Source: Chrysomallon squamiferum (Eukaryota; Mollusca; Gastropoda; Neomphalida; Peltospiridae). From it: a DNA stretch of 28,500 bases. The stretch is taken from positions 3,450,494 to 3,478,993 of the forward strand of contig CM022669.1 in NCBI GenBank assembly GCA_012295275.1, read 5' to 3'. The stretch's first letter is position 1, and the number at the start of each line of letters is the position of its first letter. Positions 8,779 to 19,200 of the stretch are shown here, one piece after another. A program made the translations under genes and the position numbers. The notes below the pieces were generated by a model. The model searched no databases. It was not told the DNA's origin and saw nothing but the letters and a program-made list of their open reading frames with translations.

Positions 8779-9909
8779 ATGGAAAAAGTGGAAGTAAAAA
8801 TAATTTCCAGCGTGGTGTTATTCGTAGTCACTTTGTCGGGAGCGCTTCTTCCGTTTTGGTTTCTGGAGAGCTCTACAGCCAATGGTAGAAAAAAGGTAGA
8901 CAACAAATTAAAACTTCTGAAGAGTTTTGCCGCAGGAATCTTTCTTGGTACGTGCCTGTTACACCTGTTGCCTGAAGCTCGCTCTTCAGTGCTGGAGTTT
9001 CTAGGTCACAATGATTATCCTCTTACTGAGTTGGTTGTTGGTCTGGGATTCCTTTTACTGTTTGTAATAGAAAACATCGTGTTGTCTTGTCGGTTCGTTG
9101 AAGGAACTAAATCCACACAAGATACGCCTGTGATGTTTCTGAAAGCTGACGATGCCGTGGTTGTAGGACGCTGTTCACCCGGAGAGCAAGAGTCTGGATC
9201 TGTGAGGTGTGCACACTACGGTACAGTCAGTAATTTAACGAAAATGGAACCGGACACGTTAAATAACAGGAATAGCGCAAGTTCTCCTTCTTTACTACAG
9301 GAAAACACGGAAAGCTTAAATAAAGAAGTGAACAGTAAGATAATTTATGGGAAAAACGCATCAGCTTCGGATACATTGTCGTTAATTAGAAATTGTGATC
9401 AGCATCAGCATCACCACCTGCATCACGGCTTCCATCACGTCAATATTACCGGTTTTCGATCCATGATGTTACTGCTTGCGCTGTCAATGCACACTATTTT
9501 TGACGGGCTTGTCATAGGCTTGCAGACCACGACAGTTCTCGTATGGACTCTTTTGATAGCTCTCAGCATTCACAAAGCTCTGGTTGCATTTAGTTTAGGT
9601 CTGAGCTTTCTCGAATCACATTACAGAAACACGAAAGAAGCCATCGTGTATATGCTTCTGTTTTCACTCGTAGCACCAGCGGGTGTTGGTGTTGGCACCA
9701 TTGTCACTGAAGCTAGCTTTGACGAAGAAATCAAATCAGGATGTTCTGGAATACTGCAGGCTATAGCCACGGGAACCTTTATGTACGTAACTTTCATGGA
9801 AGGGCTGAAGGAATCATTTGCTGGACAATATCATCTGGTCAATATTTTCTTCGTTATTGTTGGTTTTGGCTGTACGTGTGTCTTGCGTTACTTTGTGAAC
9901 GATGGCTGA
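8779..9909 (+). CDS. ZIP family zinc transporter, SLC39A1/2/3 type
   Basis: ZIP proteins carry zinc and related divalent metals into the cytosol across the plasma or vesicle membrane. The 376-residue product has the family layout of eight membrane segments, near residues 7-29, 47-64, 81-104, 227-249, 253-277, 287-309, 322-344 and 353-371. TM2 ends in LLHLLPEA (H62, E66). TM4 carries H238 in MHTIFDGLVIGLQ where the family usually has HSxFEG, so the usual Glu is Asp at 242. TM5 has H265-K266. TM7 has GTFMYVTFMEG with E341. The long loop 105-226 holds a His cluster at 209-220 (ten or so His), a likely metal-sensing loop. The start is supported by an in-frame stop just upstream and the typical EKVEVKI opening. 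The whole reading frame lies in one exon. Length and order fit SLC39A1-3, but I cannot choose among the three paralogues. Confidence 0.93.
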   Translation: MEKVEVKIISSVVLFVVTLSGALLPFWFLESSTANGRKKVDNKLKLLKSFAAGIFLGTCLLHLLPEARSSVLEFLGHNDYPLTELVVGLGFLLLFVIENIVLSCRFVEGTKSTQDTPVMFLKADDAVVVGRCSPGEQESGSVRCAHYGTVSNLTKMEPDTLNNRNSASSPSLLQENTESLNKEVNSKIIYGKNASASDTLSLIRNCDQHQHHHLHHGFHHVNITGFRSMMLLLALSMHTIFDGLVIGLQTTTVLVWTLLIALSIHKALVAFSLGLSFLESHYRNTKEAIVYMLLFSLVAPAGVGVGTIVTEASFDEEIKSGCSGILQAIATGTFMYVTFMEGLKESFAGQYHLVNIFFVIVGFGCTCVLRYFVNDG

Positions 9910-9932
9910 AAAGTTCTGTCAACATATTCACA

Positions 9933-9938
9933 AATAAA
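9933..9938 (+). terminator. poly(A) signal of the ZIP gene
   Basis: AATAAA lies 24 bases after the TGA at 9907-9909, so the 3' UTR would be very short. A longer 3' UTR using a later signal is possible. Confidence 0.5.
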
Positions 9939-9959
9939 ACAGTAAAATATTTGTCCCGA

Positions 9960-10313
9960 TCTAAAACAAATACTGGAAAGATAACAAACTTCTGCAACAT
10001 ATCAAAAAGATGTTTATTTACCAAGATGGCCAAAGTTCTTGTTTGTTTTAAAATGATAAAACAATGTTTGCAATCTTTACATCCATCCGTAAAATGAAAA
10101 AACTTTGAGACTTGACATTTTGTATGATAAACATTAACTTTAAAAAAAATCAGCTGAAAATCAATGAATACTGCTGAATAATTTGTGTCAAGGCAGATTT
10201 TGCTCGTGAGATTTTCACTTCGCATTTGCTAAAAATTAGAAATATAAAAGACTATAATTTATGGGAAACTTTGTTTTTAATATTATTTAATTTTTAAATA
10301 TGACGAAACAACA
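9960..10313. other. spacer between the ZIP gene and the satellite
   Basis: AT-rich unique-looking sequence. Open frames on both strands here show no protein-like features. The satellite begins abruptly at 10314. Confidence 0.5.
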
Positions 10314-11470
10314 GGTTAGGGTTAGGGTTAGTGTTAGGGTTAGCCACAGAACTAGGGTTATCTAAATTTTATTACAAGTGTTATGCTCAAGTCAGAAATA
10401 ATATGAGTGTCACGATAAAAAGTAGCCATAGTATTAGAATTAATGTTGGGAACTAGTGTAGGATTAATTTTTGAAGCTCAGCTAGGGTTAGGGTTAGGGT
10501 TAGGGTTAGATTTAAAGCTAGAGTTACCTAAATTTTATTAAAAGTTTTAAGCTTATGTCAGAAATAATATGAATGTGAAGATTACAAGTAGTGTTAGAAT
10601 AAGAATTAATGTTGCGGACTAGAGTAGGATTCGTTTTAGAAGCTCAGCTAGGGTTAGGGCTAGGGTTAGGGTTAGCCCTAGACCTAAGGTTATCTAAATT
10701 TTATTAAGAGTGTTATGCTTATGTCAGAAATAATATGAGAGTGACAATTACAACTACCCTTAGTACAAGAATTAATTTTATGGACTACTTCAGGACTGCT
10801 TTTAAAAGCTCAGCTAGGGTTAGCGTTAGGGTTAGGGTTAGCCCTATACCTAGGGTTATCTAAATTTTATAACGAGTTTTATGCTTATGTCAGAAACAAT
10901 ATGAGTGTGAAGATTACAACTAGCCTTAGAACAAGAATTAATTTTGCGAACTACTACAGGATTGGTTTTTAATAGCTCAGCTAGGGTTAGGATTAGCGTT
11001 AGGGTTAGGGTTAGCCTTAGAGTTAGGGTTATCTAAATTGTATTAAAAGTGTGATGATTATCTATGAGATAATATGAGTGTAACAATTAAAAGTAGCCTT
11101 AGTGAAAGAATTAATGTTGCGGTCAAGAGTAGGATTTGTTTTCGAAACTGAGCTAGGGTTGGGGCTATGGTTAGAGATCGGGATAGACTTAAAGCTAGGG
11201 TTACCTAAATTTTATTACAAGTGTTACGCTTATGTCAAAAATAATACGAGTGTGAAGATTAGAAGTAGCCATAGAATAAGAATTAATGTTGAGGACTAGA
11301 GTAGCATTAGTTTTAGATAGCCAGCTAGGGTTAGGGTTAGGGCTCGGGTTAGGGTTAGCCCTAGAGCTACCGTTATATAAAATTTATTACTAGTTTTATG
11401 CTTATCTCAGAAATAATATGAGTGTGAAGTAACGTCAGAATAAGAATTAATGTTGCGGACTAGAGAAGGA
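10314..11470 (+). repeat. left-edge monomers, diverged older type
   Basis: About seven monomers with a period near 166-173 bp. They differ from the core by TTATTAC or TTATTAA in place of TTATTCG, TGTCAGAA in place of TGTTAGAA, GTGTGAAGATT in place of CCTGGAGATT, and GTTGCGGAC in place of GTTCCGGAC. They also differ from each other more than core units do. Confidence 0.85.
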
Positions 11471-14400
11471 TCAGTTTTAGAAGCTTAGCTAGGGTTAGGG
11501 TTAGGGTTAGGGTTAGGGTTAGCCTTAAAGCTAAGGCTACCTAAATTTTATTCTTGTTTAATGTTTATGTTAGGAATAATATGACCCTGGAGACTACATG
11601 TGGCCTTAGAACAAGAATTAATGTTCGGGACATCTGTTGGATTACTTTTAGAACCTGAGCTAGGTTCAGGGTTAGGGTTAGGGTTAGGATTAGCCTTAAA
11701 GCTAGGGTTACATAAATTTTATTCGAGTTTGATGCTTCTGTTAGAAATAATATGAGCCTGGAGATTACAGGTAGCCTTAGAAAAAGAAATTAATGGAGCC
11801 CTGTTGGATTACTTTTTAGAACCTGAGCTTTTGTTGGATTACTTTTAGGACCTCACCTAGGGTTAGGGTTAGGGTTAGTGCTAGGGTTAGTGTTAGGGTT
11901 AGCCTTAAAGCTAGGGTTACCTAAATTTTATTCGAGTTTAATGTTTATGTTAGAAATAATATGACCCTGGAGATTACAAGTAGCCTTAGAATAAGAATTA
12001 ATGTTCCGGACTTCTGTTGGATTACTTTTAGAACCTGAGCTAGGTTAGGGTTAGGGTTAGGGTTAGGGTTAGGGTTAGCCTTAAAGCTAGGGTTACCTAA
12101 ATTTTATTCGAGTTTAATGTTTATGTTAGAAATAATATGACCCTGGAGATTGCAATTAGCCTTAGAATAAGAAGTAATGTTCCGGACTCTGTTGGAGAAT
12201 AAGAATTAATGTTCCGGACTTCTGTTGGATTACTTTTAGAACCTGAGCTAGGGTTAGGGTTAGGGTTAGGGTTAGGGTTAGGTTAGGGTTAGCCTTAAAG
12301 CTAGGGTTACCTAAATTTTATTCGAGTTTGATGCTTCTGTTACAAATAATATGAGCCTGGAGATTAGAAGTAGCGTTAGAATAAGAATTAATATTCCGGA
12401 CTAGTGTAGGATTAGTTTTAGAAGCTTAGCTAGGGTTAGGGTTAGGGTTAGGGTTAGGGTTAGGGTTAGGGTTAGCCTTAAAGCTAGGGTTACCTAAATT
12501 TTATTCGAGTTTAATGTTTATGTTAGGAATAATATGACCCTGGAGACTACATGTGGCCTTAGAACAAGAATTAATGTTCGGGACATCTGTTGGATTACTT
12601 TTAGAACCTGAGCTAGGTTCAGGGTTAGGGTTAGGATTAGCCTTAGAGCTAGGGTTACCTAGGATTAGCCTTAGAGCTAGGGTTACCTAAATTTTATTCG
12701 AGTTTAATGTTTATTTTAGAAATAATATGAACTTGGAAACTACAGGTGGCCTTAGAATAAGAATTAATGTTCCGGACTTCTGTTGGATTACTTTTAGAAC
12801 CTGAGCTAGGGTTAGGGTTAGGGTTAGGGTTAGGGTTAGGGTTAGGGTTAGCCTTAAAGCTAGGGTTACCTAAATTTTATTCGATTTTGATGCTTCTGTT
12901 ACAAATAATATGATACTGGAGATTAGAAGTAGCGTTAGAATAAGAATTAATATTCCGGACTAGTGTAGGATTAGTTTTAGAAGCTTAGCTAGGGTTAGGG
13001 TTAGGGTTAGGGTTAGGGTTAGCCTTAAAGCTAGGGTTACCTAAATTTTATTCGAGTTTAATGTTTATGTTAGGAATAATATGACCCTGGAGACTACATG
13101 TGGCCTTAGAACAAGAATTAATGTTCGGGACATCTGTTGGATTACTTTTAGAACCTGAGCTAGGTTCAGGGTTAGGGTTAGGATTAGCCTTAGAGCTAGG
13201 GTTACATAAATTTTGTTCGAGTTTGATGTTTCTGATAGAAATAATATGAGACTGGAGATTACAAGTACCCTTAGAAAAAGAATTAATGTTCCTAGCTTTT
13301 GTTGGATTACTTTTAGGACCTCACCTAGGGTTAGGGTTAGGGTTAGTGCTAGGGTTAGTGTTAGGGTTAGCCTTAAAGCTAGGGTTACCTAAATTTTATT
13401 CGAGTTTAATGTTTATGTTACAAATAATATGAGCCTGGAGATTAGAAGTAGCGTTAGAATAAGAATTAATGTTCTGGACTAGTGTAGGATTCGTTTTAGA
13501 AGCTTAGCTAGGGTTAGGGTTAGGGTTAGGGTTAGGGTTAGCCTTAAAGCTAGGGTTACCTAAATTTTATTCGAGTTTAATGTTTATGTTAGAAATAATA
13601 TGACCCTGGAGACTACATGTGGCCTTAGAACAAGAATTAATGTTCGGGACATCTGTTGGATTACTTTTAGAACCTGAGCTAGGTTCAGGGTTAGGGTTAG
13701 GATTAGGGTTAGGGTTAGGGTTAGCCTTAAAGCTAGGGTTACCTAAATTTTATTCGAGTTTAATGTTTATTTTAGAAATAATATGAACTGGAGATTACAA
13801 GTAGCCTTAGAATAAGAATTAATGTTCCGGACTAGTGTAGAATTCTTTTTTAGAAGCTTAGCTAGGGTTAGGGTTAGGGTTAGGGTTAGGGTTAGGGTTA
13901 GCCTTAAAGCTAGGGTTACCTAAATTTTATTCGAGTTTAATGCTTATCTGAGAAATAATATGACCCTGGAGATTGCAATTAGCCTTAGAATAAGAAGTAA
14001 TGTTCCGGACTTCTGTTGGATTACTTTTAGAACCTGAGCTAGGGTTAGGGTTAGGGTTAGGGTTAGGGTTAGGGTTAGGGTTAGCCTTAAAGCTAGGGTT
14101 ACCTAAATTTTATTCGAGTTTAATGTTTATGTTAGAAATAATATGAGACTGGAGATTACAAGTACCCTTAGAAAAAGAATTAATGTTCCTTAGAATAAGA
14201 ATTAATGTTGGATTACTTTTAGAACCTGAGCTAGGGTTAGGGTTAGGGTTAGGGTTAGGGTTAGCCTTAAAGCTAGGGTTACCTAAATTTTATTCGAGTT
14301 TAATGTTTATGTTACAAATAATATGAGCCTGGAGATTAGAAGTAGCGTTAGAATAAGAATTAATGTTCTGGACTAGTGTAGGATTCGTTTTAGAAGCTTA

Positions 14401-16134
14401 GCTAGGGTTAGGGTTAGGTTAGGGTTAGGGTTAGGGTTAGCCTTAAAGCTAGGGTTACCTAAATTTTATTCGAGTTTAATGTTTATTTTAGAAATAATAT
14501 GAACCTGGAGACTACAAGTAGCCTTAGAATAAGAATTAATGTTCCGGACTTCTGTTGGATTACTTTTAGAACCTGAGCTAGGGTTAGGGTTAGGGTTAGG
14601 GTTAGGGTTAGGGTTAGCCTTAAAGCTAGGGTTACCTAAATTTTATTCGATTTTGATGCTTCTGTTACAAATAATATGATACTGGAGATTAGAAGTAGCG
14701 TTAGAATAAGAATTAATATTCCGGACTAGTGTAGGATTAGTTTTAGAAGCTTAGCTAGGGTTAGGGTTAGGGTTAGGGTTAGGGTTAGGGTTAGGGTTAG
14801 GGTTAGCCTTAAAGCTAGGGTTACCTAAATTTTATTCGAGTTTAATGTTTATGTTAGGAATAATATGACCCTGGAGACTACATGTGGCCTTAGAACAAGA
14901 ATTAATGTTCGGGACATCTGTTGGATTACTTTTAGAACCTGAGCTAGGTTCAGGGTTAGGGTTAGGATTAGCCTTAGAGCTAGGGTTACATAAATTTTGT
15001 TCGAGTTTGATGTTTCTGATAGAAATAATATGAGACTGGAGATTACAAGTACCCTTAGAAAAAGAATTAATGTTCCTAGCTTTTGTTGGATTACTTTTAG
15101 GACCTCACCTAGGGTTAGGGTTAGGGTTAGTGCTAGGGTTAGTGTTAGGGTTAGCCTTAAAGCTAGGGTTACCTAAATTTTATTCGAGTTTAATGTTTAT
15201 GTTACAAATAATATGAGCCTGGAGATTAGAAGTAGCGTTAGAATAAGAATTAATGTTCTGGACTAGTGTAGGATTCGTTTTAGAAGCTTAGCTAGGGTTA
15301 GGGTTAGGGTTAGGGTTAGGGTTAGCCTTAAAGCTAGGGTTACCTAAATTTTATTCGAGTTTAATGTTTATGTTAGGAATAATATGACCCTGGAGACTAC
15401 ATGTGGCCTTAGAACAAGAATTAATGTTCGGGACATCTGTTGGATTACTTTTAGAACCTGAGCTAGGTTCAGGGTTAGGGTTAGGATTAGCCTTAGAGCT
15501 AGGGTTACCTAAATTTTATTCGAGTTTAATGTTTATTTTAGAAATAATATGAACTGGAAATTACAAGTAGCCTTAGAATAAGAATTAATGTTCCGGACTT
15601 CTGTTGGATTACTTTTAGAACCTGAGCTAGGGTTAGGGTTAGGGTTAGGGTTAGGTTAGGGTTAGGGTTAGCCTTAAAGCTAGGGTTACCTAAATTTTAT
15701 TCGAGTTTAATGTTTATGTTACAAATAATATGAGCCTGGAGATTAGAAGTAGCGTTAGAATAAGAATTAATATTCCGGACTAGTGTAGGATTCGTTTTAG
15801 AAGCTTAGCTAGGGTTAGGGTTAGGGTTAGGGTTAGGGTTAGCCTTAAAGCTAGGGTTACCTAAATTTTATTCGAGTTTAATGTTTATGTTAGAAATAAT
15901 ATGACCCTGGAGACTACAAGTGGCCTTAGAATAAGAATTAATGTTCCGGACTTCTGTTGGATTACTTTTAGAACCTGAGCTAGGGTTAGGGTTAGGGTTA
16001 GGGTTAGGGTTAGGGTTAGCCTTAAAGCTAGGGTTACCTAAATTTTATTCGAGTTTAATGTTTATGTTAGAAATAATATGAACTGGAGATTACAAGTAGC
16101 CTTAGAATAAGAATTAATGTTCCGGACTTCTGTT

Positions 16135-16258
16135 GGATTAGGGTTTTAGGGTTACCTTAGCTAGGGTTAGGGTTATTCGAGTTTAGGGTTAGGGTTAGGT
16201 GTTAGGGTTAGTTGGATTAGGGAAAAGCTTTAGGGTTACCTAAATAAATTTTATTCGA
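16135..16258 (+). repeat. scrambled junction in the satellite
   Basis: The monomer order breaks down. Short pieces such as GGTTACCTTAGC, ATTCGAGTTTAGGG, GGTGTTAGGG, AGTTGGATTAGG and AAAAGCTTTAGG are joined out of order before the normal unit resumes at TTTTATTCGATTTTG. This is either a rearrangement hot spot or an assembly artefact. Confidence 0.7.
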
Positions 16259-19200
16259 TTTTGATGCTTCTGTTACAAATAATATGAGCCTGGAGATTAG
16301 AAGTAGCGTTAGAATAAGAATTAATATTCCGGACTAGTGTAGGATTAGTTTTAGAAGCTTAGCTAGGGTTAGGGTTAGGGTTAGGGTTAGGGTTAGGGTT
16401 AGCCTTAAAGCTAGGGTTACCTAAATTTTATTCGAGTTTAATGTTTATGTTAGAAATAATATGACCCTGGAGATTACAAGTAGCCTTAGAATAAGAATTA
16501 ATGTTCCGGACTTCTGTTGGATTACTTTTAGAACCTGAGCTAGGGTTAGGGTTAGGGTTAGGGTTAGGTTAGGGTTAGCTAAATTAAAGCTAGGGTTACC
16601 TAAATTTTATTCGAGTTTAATGTTTATGTTAGAAATAATATGAACCCTGGAGACTACAATTGTAGCCTTAGAATAAGAATTAATGTTCCGGACTTCTGTT
16701 GGATTACTTTTAGAACCTGAGCTAGGGTTAGGGTTAGGGTTAGGGTTAGGGTTAGGGTTAGGGTTAGCCTTAAAGCTAGGGTTACCTAAATTTTATTCGA
16801 GTTTAATGTTTATTTTAGAAATAATATGAACTTGGAAACTACAGGTGGCCTTAGAATAAGAATTAATGTTCCGGACTTCTGTTGGATTACTTTTAGAACC
16901 TGAGCTAGGGTTACGGTTAGGGTTAGGGTTAGGGTTAGCCTTAAAGCTAGGGTTACCTAAATTTTATTCGATTTTGATGCTTCTGTTACAAATAATATGA
17001 TACTGGAGATTAGAAGTAGCGTTAGAATAAGAATTAATATTCCGGACTAGTGTAGGATTAGTTTTAGAAGCTTAGCTAGGGTTAGGGTTAGGGTTAGGGT
17101 TAGGGTTAGGGTTAGGGTTAGGGTTAGCCTTAAAGCTAGGGTTACCTAAATTTTATTCGAGTTTAATGTTTATGTTAGGAATAATATGACCCTGGAGACT
17201 ACATGTGGCCTTAGAACAAGAATTAATGTTCGGGACATCTGTTGGATTACTTTTAGAACCTGAGCTAGGTTCAGGGTTAGGGTTAGGATTAGCCTTAGAG
17301 CTAGGGTTACATAAATTTTGTTCGAGTTTGATGTTTCTGATAGAAATAATATGAGACTGGAGATTACAAGTACCCTTAGAAAAAGAATTAATGTTCCTAG
17401 CTTTTGTTGGATTACTTTTAGGACCTCACCTAGGGTTAGAGTTAGGGTTAGTGCTACGGTTAGTGTTAGGGTTAGCCTTAAAGCTAGGGTTACCTAAATT
17501 TTATTCGAGTTTAATGTTTATGTTACAAATAATATGAGCCTGGAGATTAGAAGTAGCGTTAGAATAAGAATTAATGTTCTGGACTAGTGTAGGATTCGTT
17601 TTAGAAGCTTAGCTAGGGTTAGGGTTAGGGTTAGGGTTAGGGTTAGGGTTAGGGTTAGCCTTAAAGCTAGGGTTACCTAAATTTTATTCGAGTTTAATGT
17701 TTATGTTAGGAATAATATGACCCTGGAGACTACATGTGGCCTTAGAACAAGAATTAATGTTCGGGACATCTGTTGGATTACTTTTAGAACCTGAGCTAGG
17801 TTCAGGGTTAGGGTTAGGATTAGCCTTAGAGCTAGGGTTACCTAAATTTTATTCGAGTTTAATGTTTATTTTAGAAATAATATGAACTTGGAAACTACAG
17901 GTGGCCTTAGAATAAGAATTAATGTTCCGGACTTCTGTTGGATTACTTTTAGAACCTGAGCTAGGGTTACGGTTAGGGTTAGGGTTAGGGTTAGGGTTAG
18001 CCTTAAAGCTAGGGTTACCTAAATTTTATTCGAGTTTGATGCTTCTGTTACAAATAATATGATACTGGAGATTAGAAGTAGCGTTAGAATAAGAATTAAT
18101 ATTCCGGACTAGTGTAGGATTAGTTTTAGAAGCTTAGCTAGGGGGTTAGGGTTAGGGTTAGGGTAGGGTTAGGAGTTTAGCCTTAAAGCGCTAGGGTTAC
18201 CTAAATTTTATTCGAGTTTAATGTTTATGTTAGGAATAATATGACCCTGGAGACTACATGTGGCCTTAGAACAAGAATTAATGTTCGGGACATCTGTTGG
18301 ATTACTTTTAGAACCTGAGCTAGGTTCAGGGTTAGGGTTAGGATTAGCCTTAGAGCTAGGGTTACATAAATTTTGTTCGAGTTTGATGTTTCTGATAGAA
18401 ATAATATGAGACTGGAGATTACAAGTACCCTTAGAAAAAGAATTAATGTTCCTAGCTTTTGTTGGATTACTTTTAGGACCTCACCTAGGGTTAGGGTTAG
18501 GGTTAGTGCTAGGGTTAGTGTTAGGGTTAGCCTTAAAGCTAGGGTTACCTAAATTTTATTCGAGTTTAATGTTTATGTTACAAATAATATGAGCCTGGAG
18601 ATTAGAAGTAGCGTTAGAATAAGAATTAATGTTCTGGACTAGTGTAGGATTCGTTTTAGAAGCTTAGCTAGGGTTAGGGTTAGGGTTAGGGTTAGGGTTA
18701 GGGTTAGCCTTAAAGCTAGGGTTACCTAAATTTTATTCGAGTTTAATGTTTATGTTAGAAATAATATGAACTTAGGAATAATATGACCCTGGAGACTACA
18801 TGTGGCCTTAGAACAAGAATTAATGTTCGGGACATCTGTTGGATTACTTTTAGAACCTGAGCTAGGTTCAGGGTTAGGGTTAGGATTAGCCTTAAAGCTA
18901 GGGTTACCTAAATTTTATTCGAGTTTAATGTTTATTTTAGAAATAATATGAACTTGGAAACTACAGGTGGCCTTAGAATAAGAATTAATGTTCCGGACTT
19001 CTGTTGGATTACTTTTAGAACCTGAGCTAGGGTTACGGTTAGGGTTAGGGTTAGGGTTAGCCTTAAAGCTAGGGTTACCTAAATTTTATTCGAGTTTAAT
19101 GTTTATGTTAGGAATAATATGACCCTGGAGACTACATGTGGCCTTAGAACAAGAATTAATGTTCGGGACATCTGTTGGATTACTTTTAGAACCTGAGCTA

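Noticed and set aside
9854-10225. A 123-codon minus-strand frame overlapping the end of the ZIP gene, and a + strand frame at 9741-10097.
   Set aside because: Both overlap the strong ZIP coding sequence or its 3' flank and show no protein family features.
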